Numbered from the stretch's first letter, positions 1 through 6,551 are shown. The stretch: DNA of 30,148 nucleotides from a virus (IMGVR_UViG_3300032224_000128:1-30148), one strand, 5' to 3'. Notes: generated by a model not told the origin, from the letters alone. Program-made: numbers and translations.

Positions 1-123
1 AATGAATCCCTGCTTGCTGACATCTAGACCAAAGGTGCCTGCATTGGTCACTGGCAGTTGTGGATAATGACTGTTGTCAATTATATGCACACCAGTGTTG
101 CTAGGTATTAGTAATTGTTTGCG
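1..123. repeat. Terminal overlap, left copy (circular contig)
   Basis: Bases 1-123 are identical to 30026-30148. The overlap lies inside one continuous minus-strand reading frame, which stays in frame across the join. The simplest reading is a circular assembly whose ends were not trimmed, giving a unit of 30,025 bp. A true terminal repeat cannot be excluded from sequence alone, but one placed mid-gene would be unusual. Confidence 0.95.
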
Positions 124-837
124 GACACCAATCAATGCTGTCAGTGTAAAATGGCTGTCAAGGTTGGCAAGACCAGCGGCAGTTCTTGCAACCACTGTGA
201 CTTCACTGGCCACTGCGGCAAATGCTGAAGTGGCTCGGGCTGTTTTAGTTGCTTGGGTGTTTTGAACGAAATAACTGTTGAGGGTTGCTGAGAATCCCTC
301 TGTTTTCTTCACTGTGCTTGTGACAGTGAATGCACTGGATATGGTGCTGGATGCTAAGGCTGTTTTTCTTATTACTGCTGTCTGTGTGAATGCTGAGGCT
401 AGGCTTGAACTAAGTGTTCTTGTTCTCGCTGCCTGTGCATTAACATTGGCAATTGAAGAAAGTGTTACAGAACTTCTTGCAGTCTTGACACTGACTGTGG
501 CCATTGTGACTCTTGTGGTTACTGCTAATTGTCCAGTGGCTGTTTTTCTAGCAGTGGTAGAAACTGTAAATGCAGATGTTATTGAGGCTGTGGCTAATTG
601 TAATTTTCCACCACTGGCTGTGACTGTAAATTGACTTGATAATGAAGCACTAGCTGATGTATAGGCCTGACGTGTGAGAGTGGCTGATAAGGTAAAACGA
701 CCACCAGCAGTCTGCAGATAATCATTTTCAAAATATCCTTCAACAAGATATCCACTGAGGCTTAGGCCAGCATCAGCGGTATATGTGTGATAGTTGTCAG
801 CAATGTAATCACTGACATAATAGGTTATATCAGCCAC
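1..837 (-). CDS. Large repeat/LamG tail fibre, N-terminal part (continues at 30025)
   Basis: This is the first 279 codons of an 820-residue protein that starts with GTG at 837, runs off the left end and continues in frame from 30025 to a TAA at 28400. The start has a GGAG six bases upstream and sits 10 bp after the stop of the LamG gene. No stop occurs in the frame between 837 and 1. After a short N-terminal domain the segment is built of roughly eight Thr/Ser/Ala-rich repeats of about 25-30 residues, with a core like LTSAFTVT. Such repeats are typical of beta-structured phage fibres. A virion fibre or adhesin role is inferred from composition and neighbours; the receptor is unknown. Confidence 0.85.
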   Translation of the reverse strand, partial: MADITYYVSDYIADNYHTYTADAGLSLSGYLVEGYFENDYLQTAGGRFTLSATLTRQAYTSASASLSSQFTVTASGGKLQLATASITSAFTVSTTARKTATGQLAVTTRVTMATVSVKTARSSVTLSSIANVNAQAARTRTLSSSLASAFTQTAVIRKTALASSTISSAFTVTSTVKKTEGFSATLNSYFVQNTQATKTARATSAFAAVASEVTVVARTAAGLANLDSHFTLTALIGVRKQLLIPSNTGVHIIDNSHYPQLPVTNAGTFGLDVSKQGFI

Positions 838-847
838 TGATTACTCC

Positions 848-2212
848 TTAGGCGTTGTCGTCTAGAACTGCTGTTGAACCGTTGGTGCCTTCACAATGCA
901 ACAACATCACAGTATCACTGTCATTGGTAAAGGCTGTGGTGCTTGGAGTAAAGGTTGAACTATATCTAGCAACCTTACTCACACGGATTTCATCAAGATA
1001 ACCTTGCCAGAAATATCCACTGCTATATTTGCCAATATCCCAAGTTGAACCTAGTGTGCCTGTATATCCTGAACCACTGGTTACCTGCGAGCCATTGTGC
1101 CATACAGTGATTGTGCTACCACTGCGTTGGAATGCCACGTGATACCAAGTATTTTGTGACAATGAAACACTATATGACAAACTGACCTTACTGCCACCAG
1201 CATATACGTCATAGACATAGCCACTGTTCCAACCAATATAGAATAGAACGTTGCTGTTGATAAATGGTGTTAGTCCACCACCGTTAGGCAAGTTACCTGT
1301 GTTATACCACCAGAACTCAATGGTAAAGTCACTTAGGTCTAGTGTTGAGTTATTTCCAACCACTGCATAGTTTGTAGCGGTGCCTGGTTGATAGTAACTG
1401 CTTGAACCAATCTTGCTCTGTGCTGTGGATATTGTTGGACTACCAACTATGCTAATGCCTTGTCTAGATCTTGAACCTGCATCATCTGGGAATGAAGTTG
1501 AGCCTGATGTTCCATTCATATGCAATAGCAATAGAGTATTGCTGTCATTGACAAATGGGGTTGTTGCTGGAGTAAAGGTTGAACTGTATCTAGCAGTTTT
1601 ACTAATACGCAACTCATCTAGATAACCATTGTATCCAACATTATTAACCTGTCCAATGACAAATAGACCTGCTGAAGCATTGAACTGTGGAGTTCCTGCT
1701 ACTGAACCAGTGGCCACGCTGACACCATCTTTCCAAATGGTCATAGTTCCTGAAGTGCTATAGGTAAATGCTATATGATACCAAGTGCCTGTTGACATTG
1801 TGGATACTGTGGCTGATAGACGTTGTTGTGCACCATTAAAATAATAAAACACAAGAGTGGTTGAACTAGCAGGTCCAAAACTCCAAAGGTTTGTGTCTCC
1901 ACCTTGATTCATATTACCCACAATCAATGGATAGTTTGATGGACTTCCACCAATGGTAAAACTATTGGGATTAAACCAACATTCTACAGTATAACCTGTT
2001 GTTGAATTATTCCAAGTTCTTAGATCTGTGCTAGTAGCTGGTTGTAGATAATCACCGCTTCCATCAAATGTGCCACTGGCTCCTCCAAACTTGCTTTGTG
2101 TTGTTGATACCTGTGCATTACCATTTGTAGTAACAGTAACGGCACTTCTACCTGTGATTACTGCCGCAATATATTTGGCAATACTGTTAAGTTTAAAGGC
2201 TCCAATAGGCAT
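848..2212 (-). CDS. Tail fibre/adhesin with two LamG-like domains
   Basis: A 454-residue protein with two tandem concanavalin A-like/LamG domains, at about residues 40-205 and 265-415. Both end in nearly the same sequence (GYLDELRISK at 196-205, GYLDEIRVSK at 404-413), followed by a matching linker ARYSSTFTP and an LLH segment. This fold often binds carbohydrate, so host-surface glycan binding is the likely role. The start overlaps the preceding gene's stop as TAATG. The last 18 residues repeat the opening of the inter-domain linker and then stop, as if a third LamG unit had been lost at its boundary. The family is well supported; the precise ligand is unknown. Confidence 0.85.
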   Translation of the reverse strand: MPIGAFKLNSIAKYIAAVITGRSAVTVTTNGNAQVSTTQSKFGGASGTFDGSGDYLQPATSTDLRTWNNSTTGYTVECWFNPNSFTIGGSPSNYPLIVGNMNQGGDTNLWSFGPASSTTLVFYYFNGAQQRLSATVSTMSTGTWYHIAFTYSTSGTMTIWKDGVSVATGSVAGTPQFNASAGLFVIGQVNNVGYNGYLDELRISKTARYSSTFTPATTPFVNDSNTLLLLHMNGTSGSTSFPDDAGSRSRQGISIVGSPTISTAQSKIGSSSYYQPGTATNYAVVGNNSTLDLSDFTIEFWWYNTGNLPNGGGLTPFINSNVLFYIGWNSGYVYDVYAGGSKVSLSYSVSLSQNTWYHVAFQRSGSTITVWHNGSQVTSGSGYTGTLGSTWDIGKYSSGYFWQGYLDEIRVSKVARYSSTFTPSTTAFTNDSDTVMLLHCEGTNGSTAVLDDNA

Positions 2213-3084
2213 TATGCAAATCCTTTGCCCAATGAGGCATAATAGTTAGTGCCATCATAATACACTGACAAGATGTCAATACAACTGGCAGTGGCTGTTA
2301 GAGTTTTTGTTCCGCCTGCAAATTTCATTGTTGAAGTAATTGAAGTATAACTAGTTCCACCATTGATGATCAGTGTCAATGTCTGTCCTGCAACAGGATT
2401 GGTAAATGCGTTCAAAGTCAATGCAGAGTTTAGTGTGATTGACTGGACATTACCATTGGCAACATCAGGAGCAATCGTGCCACCTGTTGTGCCTAGTGAA
2501 TAAACACTACCTTCATTTGAATTCAATGAAGAAATCTTTGTTTTACCTGTGCCGTTTGGTGTGATTGTGATATTGCCATTTGATGCTGAGATAATTGAAT
2601 ATCCCATAACAGTTAGATTGCCACCTAGACTTGGATTTGTATCTGCATAAACTCCATCAATACCACCTGCGGCATTGACCCATTTGCTGGATGCTGATGA
2701 ATATTTTAAAAACTGTCCATTGCTTGGTGCTGAAATCAAAACATCAGTGGTCAATCCACTTAGTGATGTTCCACCTGCTGAACCATTGGCTGCGGCAGTG
2801 ATACGACCTTGTGCATCAACTGTGATATTGGCTGCGGTGTATGAACCTGCTGTGACTGCGGTGTTGGCAATGTTTACTGTGACAGTATTGGTTGTCATCG
2901 CAGTAGAAATACCAGTGCCACCTGCCACTGTGATAGTTCCGTTGAGGTCAATAGCCTGACTTGTGCCACTGCCACCAGCAACGGTTATGGTTGCATTTTG
3001 TAAGTTAGTAAAGTTTGCATCACCTTCAACGAATGTGAGTGCTGAGCCTTTACCTGCTCTTGTGACAATTGTTGGCTTGGCCAT
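2212..3084 (-). CDS. Tail fibre protein with shared anchor N-terminus
   Basis: A 290-residue fibre protein. Residues 1-35 match the N-terminus of the fibre at 3703-4341 (KPTI, RA, KG, ALT, DANF and NL in register), so the two probably attach to the same virion part. The middle is rich in Gly, Thr, Asn and Ser with beta-type repeats. The C-terminus (DILSVYYDGTNYYASLGKGF) is of a kind common at the ends of phage fibre proteins. A strong ribosome site (AAGGAGAG) precedes the ATG. The function is inferred from these features and from position in the fibre block. Confidence 0.8.
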   Translation of the reverse strand: MAKPTIVTRAGKGSALTFVEGDANFTNLQNATITVAGGSGTSQAIDLNGTITVAGGTGISTAMTTNTVTVNIANTAVTAGSYTAANITVDAQGRITAAANGSAGGTSLSGLTTDVLISAPSNGQFLKYSSASSKWVNAAGGIDGVYADTNPSLGGNLTVMGYSIISASNGNITITPNGTGKTKISSLNSNEGSVYSLGTTGGTIAPDVANGNVQSITLNSALTLNAFTNPVAGQTLTLIINGGTSYTSITSTMKFAGGTKTLTATASCIDILSVYYDGTNYYASLGKGFA

Positions 3085-3110
3085 CTATTTCTCTCCTTTG
3101 TAAGTAAAAT

Positions 3111-3136
3111 GAGGATGCTAGAACACTAACATCCTC
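3111..3136 (-). terminator. Possible weak terminator or intergenic hairpin
   Basis: GAGGATG (3111-3117) and CATCCTC (3130-3136) form a 7-bp stem with a 12-nt loop between the stop of the 3146-3574 gene and the start of the 3084 gene. On the minus strand it is followed by ATTTTAC, a short and interrupted U-tract, so termination would be partial at best. Confidence 0.4.
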
Positions 3137-3145
3137 TTAGGCCTA

Positions 3146-3574
3146 TTAGGCTAAAGCAACTGACAAGTTGCCAGAACTTACTTGGAATGTATCACCAGTT
3201 TGGATTGTCTTGCTTGTGGTAACTGCACCATAGAATAGAACGTTACCAGCGCCACGAGTAGCACCATCCATAATTGCCACGTGAGTGATTGTGCCCCAGT
3301 CTGCTGTGGCTGTATCAAATGTCACTGTTGCTGAGCTGGTGCTAGTGCCTGTAGAGGCTGCACCAAATGTAATGGTCTTGCGAGCATAGGCTGTGGAACC
3401 AGTTGTTGGAACTTCGTCAGTTAATGTGCCTGCTTCCAAGTTGGTAGCGGCATTGCCTGATGTGTTCAAGAACAGAGCCAAATATAGTGTAGATGGTGCT
3501 GTGAAAGGTGCTGTTGAATAGCGTAATACGTGGTCTAGAACTTTATTCTCTAGGTAATCTGAGGCTGCGGACAT
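3146..3574 (-). CDS. Small phage tail/fibre structural protein
   Basis: A 142-residue protein beginning with a helical segment (SDYLENKVLDHVLR), then an alternating beta-rich sequence containing LYLALF and VAIMDGATRGAGNVLFYGA. Proteins with this opening are widespread in phages and are usually annotated as tail fibre or minor structural proteins; I recall the family by pattern only. It lies between two fibre genes. The start has a strong AAGGAG site just downstream of a 10-bp hairpin (3591-3617). Its 5' region also holds an ACTAAATAC element, so it may head its own transcript. Confidence 0.7.
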   Translation of the reverse strand: MSAASDYLENKVLDHVLRYSTAPFTAPSTLYLALFLNTSGNAATNLEAGTLTDEVPTTGSTAYARKTITFGAASTGTSTSSATVTFDTATADWGTITHVAIMDGATRGAGNVLFYGAVTTSKTIQTGDTFQVSSGNLSVALA

Positions 3575-3590
3575 AATATCTCCTTGTTTA

Positions 3591-3617
3591 ATATGTTGTC
3601 TTGGTCAGACAACATAT
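3591..3617 (-). promoter_or_regulatory. Perfect 10-bp hairpin before ribosome site
   Basis: ATATGTTGTC (3591-3600) and GACAACATAT (3608-3617) form a perfect inverted repeat with a 7-nt spacer. It lies immediately upstream of the ribosome site of the 3146-3574 gene. No U-tract follows on either strand, so it is not a classic terminator. It may be an operator, a 5' stabilising stem or a processing site. Confidence 0.55.
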
Positions 3618-3645
3618 GGTTGTCTGTTGCGAGTCATCGCTACGA

Positions 3646-3654
3646 GTATTTAGT
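3646..3654 (-). promoter_or_regulatory. ACTAAATAC element, copy 1
   Basis: One of three exact copies of ACTAAATAC on the minus strand; the others are at 19980-19988 and 21763-21771. It lies in the 129-bp gap upstream of the 3146-3574 gene, about 30 nt after the 3687-3704 hairpin. A T4 late promoter (TATAAATA) looks similar, but no phage sigma factor is visible here. Confidence 0.4.
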
Positions 3655-3686
3655 GGAAACTTAGATAAACCTGTTTAAACCTTAAA

Positions 3687-3704
3687 AATCTTTGATAAAA
3701 GATT
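3687..3704 (-). terminator. Possible A+T-rich terminator
   Basis: AATCTTT and AAAGATT form a 7-bp stem with a 4-nt loop. It overlaps the stop codon of the 3703-4341 gene and is followed on the minus strand by TTTTAAGG. The stem holds only one G:C pair, so it is weak. Confidence 0.4.
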
Positions 3705-4341
3705 AAGTGTAATAAGGAATCCATCTAGTGCTTCCATTGATAATAACTTTAAGGTATCCAGTAGGCGTTGTTGTAGAAGAAGGACTTCCTGTTTGTGTTC
3801 CACTAAATTCTATACCACCATTATTTGAATATTCAAGTTTAACTGTTCCTCCACGAAGGCGAAGTGTTCCTGATCCAACTGCTAATAATCCATATCCATC
3901 TGGAAAATTGATATCGTCTCCCATATTCATATTACCACTAGCAGATGGATTGATTGTAAATCCATTGGTCAATAGATTTGCACCTAGTATAACTCTATTA
4001 GTTGCATCTGTATAAAGAATAGCAGTATCATCAACTGTGGTTCCTGTAGAAGGATAATAGGCAAAATTATACTGTGTTCCTGTTAAAACAGTTCCTGAAC
4101 CACTACCGCCACCACTTGATGTGATAGTGATAGTTTTAGCGGAGTTATCTCCTGATAAGGTAATATTTGATCCTGCTACCAAGGTAATAGTGCCATTTAG
4201 ATCTGCTGTGACTGCTGTTCCTCCACTGCCTGCTGTAATAGTTAGTGTGGCATCTTTGAGATTTTGAAAATTGGCATCTAGTTCGTCATAGGTCAGTGCG
4301 GCACCTTTTACTGCTCTTTTGGTTATAGTTGGCTTGGTCAT
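3703..4341 (-). CDS. Tail fibre protein, paralogous anchor
   Basis: A 212-residue fibre protein whose first ~35 residues are paralogous to the 2212-3084 protein. The central part is Gly/Ser/Thr-rich beta sequence. The C-terminus (TPTGYLKVIINGSTRWIPYY) is a type of end seen on many phage fibres. It opens the fibre block after the coiled-coil gene. The pair suggests duplication of a virion-attachment module followed by divergence of the distal part. Confidence 0.78.
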   Translation of the reverse strand: MTKPTITKRAVKGAALTYDELDANFQNLKDATLTITAGSGGTAVTADLNGTITLVAGSNITLSGDNSAKTITITSSGGGSGSGTVLTGTQYNFAYYPSTGTTVDDTAILYTDATNRVILGANLLTNGFTINPSASGNMNMGDDINFPDGYGLLAVGSGTLRLRGGTVKLEYSNNGGIEFSGTQTGSPSSTTTPTGYLKVIINGSTRWIPYYT

Positions 4342-4345
4342 AGTG

Positions 4346-4588
4346 TTATTTAACTTCCTTGAGTTTATCCATCACTGTTGACGCCATTTCACGCATCAAT
4401 AGCTCATTGGCCTTGTTTGAATTGTTAAGCCCTTCAATCAGTGTGTCAATGACCTGTTCTTGTTGAGCTACTTTTTCAGCAAGGCCATTATGTGCTAGAA
4501 TAAGATTTTTGAGATTTTGATCCAATTGAAGGATATTGTTATTCATTTGCATTATGGCATCATATGGATCAAATCCTGGATTAAACAC
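4346..4588 (-). CDS. Small coiled-coil protein, unknown function
   Basis: An 80-residue protein starting at a GTG with AAGGAG seven bases upstream. It overlaps the end of the 4581-4925 gene by 8 nt. Residues ~15-78 have heptad-like hydrophobic spacing with many Gln, Asn, Leu and Glu, predicting one long coiled coil. No membrane segment or catalytic motif is visible. Its position just before the fibre genes would suit a fibre assembly helper or a small structural trimer, but this is only inference. Confidence 0.65.
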   Translation of the reverse strand: MFNPGFDPYDAIMQMNNNILQLDQNLKNLILAHNGLAEKVAQQEQVIDTLIEGLNNSNKANELLMREMASTVMDKLKEVK

Positions 4589-4925
4589 GGGCTTTCTCCT
4601 TACGCTGTTTTCTCAATGCAAACTTACCTGTCTTGTCACGACTGCAGATCTGATAGTGTTCAAGACGAGTGACAACCTTGACATTGTCCAACTGCCAAGG
4701 TAAATCATATTTGTTGCGAACTAGACAGAAGTTTTCATTGCCACGACCTTTGTTTAGATAGCGATTGTTTTCACGCCATAAGGCAATATATTCATCTGGT
4801 GTTAGATGCCAAGTTTCACCTAGATAGTGTGCTTGTGCTCTGGCCTTGGCCCATTGACTGAATAATAAATTATCAACCACATCTGGATAACGTCTCACGT
4901 GTGGTCTTGGTCCTGATCTTGGCAT
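4581..4925 (-). CDS. Basic protein with weak HNH-like C-terminal pattern
   Basis: A 114-residue basic protein. The segment LVRNKYDLPWQLDNVKVVTR resembles the second half of phage HNH/AP2-type nucleases, where an R-D dyad is followed by G/W, then N and a V-T-R strand. The metal-binding histidines of a full HNH motif are not evident, so nuclease activity is doubtful. A DNA- or RNA-binding protein is plausible from the charge (RKQRKEKARV tail). It is part of the small-gene cluster and is followed by the overlapping coiled-coil gene. Confidence 0.6.
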   Translation of the reverse strand: MPRSGPRPHVRRYPDVVDNLLFSQWAKARAQAHYLGETWHLTPDEYIALWRENNRYLNKGRGNENFCLVRNKYDLPWQLDNVKVVTRLEHYQICSRDKTGKFALRKQRKEKARV

Positions 4926-4933
4926 AGTATTAT

Positions 4934-5104
4934 TTAATCCTCTTTAAAAAATTGAATGTTAAACAGACCCAACATAGTTAAAAACTCCGGTGTTGGGTCA
5001 TAGAATACGAATTCGTCTTGCATTGGATTGCCCCATTGTCTACAGGCAATGTATCTTTCAATCTTATAGAACTCCTCATTGGTTATTGTGGCTGATATTT
5101 TCAA
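4934..5104 (-). CDS. Small unknown protein, TTG start
   Basis: A 56-residue acidic protein. The TTG start at 5104 overlaps the preceding stop as TTGA, and a strong GGAGG lies seven bases upstream, which decides the start. The frame fills the gap between 4925 and 5101 exactly. It ends in NIQFFKED. Leu, Phe and Tyr are frequent and there is no membrane segment. Translational coupling suggests co-function with the upstream 231-residue protein. I do not recognise a family. Confidence 0.7.
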   Translation of the reverse strand: MKISATITNEEFYKIERYIACRQWGNPMQDEFVFYDPTPEFLTMLGLFNIQFFKED

Positions 5105-5796
5105 AATAGATCCTCCACATCTGGACTTTTAACAACTCCACTGCTAATATATGCCTGTGCTATTGCTCCCTGTTTACGCTGTTTGGCAGTAAGATCTTTG
5201 CCTGTCATCTGAAAGTAAACTGTGTCATTACCAACTATTACTGCTGCCAAATAATTTCCATCTTTAGGTAATGTAATCAACAATGCAGATAGTCTTTTAA
5301 CTGTGCGACCTTTAACTTTGTCACCTGTTATGTGAAATTTGCTTACAGAAACAGTATCTGCAGATTCTTTAGCATCTTGATATAATTGGATCAGTGTTTG
5401 ATAATGATTGTCTGCATAATCTTCATTGCTAAGTCCTCTTTTAAGATTACGAAATGGACCCATCATTGAAGCAGTAAACTGTTTGAACTTACCATCTTTG
5501 GCAGATTTAACTGACAGCGCCAATTTAAGTTTGCGTTTGCCAGCACGGATTTCTTCTACATCTGCATTGTCAAAAAGAGAAACTTTTGCGTAGGTCCAAA
5601 TCGCGGGCAAAGTTCCATTGTGGCTAACGCCACTCCCCAATGGGGAAGAAGGGCTCGCTGAAAGCGAAGCCAGTCCAGGGACGAAGTCCAATAGGTCACT
5701 ATCGTCGCCATTGGGCGAGATTATAATAGTGTTGTAATCGTCATCATTGTTATCATTGTAGTCATAGTTATTATAATCGTGCGGTTTTTTATTCAT
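5101..5796 (-). CDS. Unknown protein carrying a palindrome-rich insert
   Basis: A 231-residue protein with a GGAG site seven bases before its ATG. Residues 1-26 are Asn/Asp/Tyr-rich low complexity. Residues ~27-59 are Ser/Pro/Gly-rich and encoded by a cluster of five small palindromes (5620-5718). From ~66 a normal alpha/beta domain begins (TYAKVSLF, KLKLALSVKS, FKQFTASMMGPF, RLSALLITLP, YLAAVIVGNDTVYFQMTG). The C-terminus is acidic-aromatic (SPDVEDLF), like tails of single-strand-binding proteins or sliding-clamp-binding peptides. Together with its replication-less context, a DNA-binding role is conceivable but unproven. The start overlaps the stop of the CxxC protein gene as TAATG. Confidence 0.75.
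   Translation of the reverse strand: MNKKPHDYNNYDYNDNNDDDYNTIIISPNGDDSDLLDFVPGLASLSASPSSPLGSGVSHNGTLPAIWTYAKVSLFDNADVEEIRAGKRKLKLALSVKSAKDGKFKQFTASMMGPFRNLKRGLSNEDYADNHYQTLIQLYQDAKESADTVSVSKFHITGDKVKGRTVKRLSALLITLPKDGNYLAAVIVGNDTVYFQMTGKDLTAKQRKQGAIAQAYISSGVVKSPDVEDLF
5620..5718. repeat. Cluster of short palindromes inside a gene
   Basis: Five hairpin-forming palindromes lie nearly end to end: GTGGC/GCCAC (5620-5633), TCCCCA/TGGGGA (5634-5646), GGCT-CGCT/AGCG-AGCC with a GAA loop and one bulge (5652-5671), GGAC/GTCC with a GAA loop (5679-5689) and TCGCC/GGCGA (5705-5718). The stretch is richer in G+C than its flanks and stays in frame within the 5101-5796 gene. The style recalls palindromic elements inserted in coding genes, such as Rickettsia palindromic elements, but I cannot assign a family. 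Confidence 0.7.
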
Positions 5797-5954
5797 TAAA
5801 TTTCTCCAGATATTTTTTTAGTATCTTCAATTGATAACCATTGAATGTGTTTGTTGCAGGCTACACATCTGAGAGCCGCATAATGTTTGCTGCCGGGTTT
5901 AGTTAGATGGACACTGATCTTATGATCATCGTGTTTGTTTAGTTTGGTAATCAT
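5796..5954 (-). CDS. Small CxxC protein
   Basis: A 52-residue basic protein. Its ATG (5954) overlaps the upstream stop as ATGA and its own stop overlaps the next start as TAATG, so three genes are translationally coupled. The centre reads AALRCVACNKHIQWLS: a CxxC pair with nearby histidines, which could bind zinc or support a dimeric metal site. Small proteins of this look occur in aquatic phage genomes, to my recollection without assigned function. No membrane segment. The start and length rest on the tight overlaps on both sides. Confidence 0.75.
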   Translation of the reverse strand: MITKLNKHDDHKISVHLTKPGSKHYAALRCVACNKHIQWLSIEDTKKISGEI

Positions 5955-6322
5955 TCAAATAGATCTCCAAACTTGTCGCTGTCTTTCTTGCGATCTTCTT
6001 GTGCCCAAAAACGTTGTGCATCAATTAGAACTTCATCAATGGTGTCAGTTTCCCATTCAATTATAGGTTGGCTGTCAGCATTGATAATTGTCTGTCCTTT
6101 TTTAGTGAACTTATTGGTAGCATCTAGATTGCGTAAGACAAAGCCGTGATTGGCATTTCTTGTGATGTGAGACCAGTGAGCGGCATTCCTATTTGGTGTG
6201 TCCACATAGGTCACATACTCTCTGCGATCTTTGACGCCCACTAGAATCAGTGTGGTCATTGGTGTTCCCGCTATTTTGGAATAGCCAGGACGTTGTTCAA
6301 TTACAATATATGGTTGTTTCAT
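5951..6322 (-). CDS. Unknown protein, first gene of small-gene operon
   Basis: A 123-residue protein, the first main gene behind the promoter at 6390-6418, with AAGGA before its ATG. The N-terminal two thirds alternate beta strands (TTLILVGVKD, REYVTYVD, HGFVLRNL, QTIINADSQPIIEWET), compatible with a small barrel such as an OB fold, though I cannot show homology. An acidic helix follows and the protein ends in DKFGDLFE. That end resembles the DVEDLF end of the 5101-5796 protein encoded two genes later. A nucleic-acid-related role is a guess from these features and from the absence of any other replication gene. Confidence 0.7.
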   Translation of the reverse strand: MKQPYIVIEQRPGYSKIAGTPMTTLILVGVKDRREYVTYVDTPNRNAAHWSHITRNANHGFVLRNLDATNKFTKKGQTIINADSQPIIEWETDTIDEVLIDAQRFWAQEDRKKDSDKFGDLFE

Positions 6323-6365
6323 AATGTTTCCTTTTTAAAATAAGTTTTGCCATTCTATTCTCCGT

Positions 6366-6385
6366 CAATCTATTTATGTAGATTG
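6366..6385 (-). promoter_or_regulatory. Inverted repeat downstream of promoter
   Basis: CAATCTA (6366-6372) and TAGATTG (6379-6385) form a perfect 7-bp repeat with a 6-nt loop. It begins a few bases past the -10 box of the 6390-6418 promoter, so it covers the likely transcription start. It may be a repressor operator or a 5' stem on the mRNA. Confidence 0.5.
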
Positions 6386-6389
6386 TCTT

Positions 6390-6418
6390 ATATTAGCATA
6401 AAAGTGAATGTGATGCAA
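6390..6418 (-). promoter_or_regulatory. Sigma70-type promoter for small-gene operon
   Basis: On the minus strand TTGCAT (6413-6418) and TAATAT (6390-6395) are separated by 17 bp, matching a sigma70 promoter. It sits directly downstream of a terminator (6424-6451) and drives the coupled genes from 6322 down to about 4346. Confidence 0.75.
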
Positions 6419-6423
6419 TAGCC

Positions 6424-6451
6424 AAACGAAAGCCCCTCTTAAGGGGCTTTC
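6424..6451 (-). terminator. Rho-independent terminator
   Basis: GAAAGCCCC (6428-6436) and GGGGCTTTC (6443-6451) form a perfect 9-bp stem with a 6-nt loop. On the minus strand it is followed by GTTTGGCT, the same kind of tail as at three other terminators here. It ends the transcript of the zinc-ribbon gene (6558-7028). Confidence 0.8.
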
Positions 6452-6454
6452 TAA

Positions 6455-6551
6455 CAGAGCAATGATGAAGAGTAATGGCAAGAAAACCCTTCGTATGAGC
6501 CTATTTTCGGAGAATAGAATGAAACCTTTTTATGGAAACATTTTTGCTCTG
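6455..6551 (-). ncRNA. Candidate structured RNA in 3' UTR
   Basis: CAGAGCAA (6455-6462) and TTGCTCTG (6544-6551) close a 97-nt segment between the stop of the zinc-ribbon gene and the terminator at 6424-6451. Inside, further short stems are possible: CTATT/AATAG at 6501-6517 and a GGC/GCC-closed arm around 6472-6500. The arrangement looks like a 3'-UTR-derived small RNA with its own terminator. No known RNA family is recognised and it is not a tRNA. Confidence 0.4.

Noticed and set aside
1-123. Terminal repeat as a biological direct terminal repeat or phage attachment site
   Set aside because: It lies in the middle of one gene and is most simply an assembly overlap; no integrase or tRNA is present.
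4581-4925. HNH homing endonuclease
   Set aside because: Only the second half of the pattern is present and the catalytic histidines are not seen, so it is listed only as weak similarity.
6366-6551. Possible tRNA or CRISPR repeat in the largest intergenic region
   Set aside because: No T-arm consensus or cloverleaf spacing, and no regularly spaced direct repeats.
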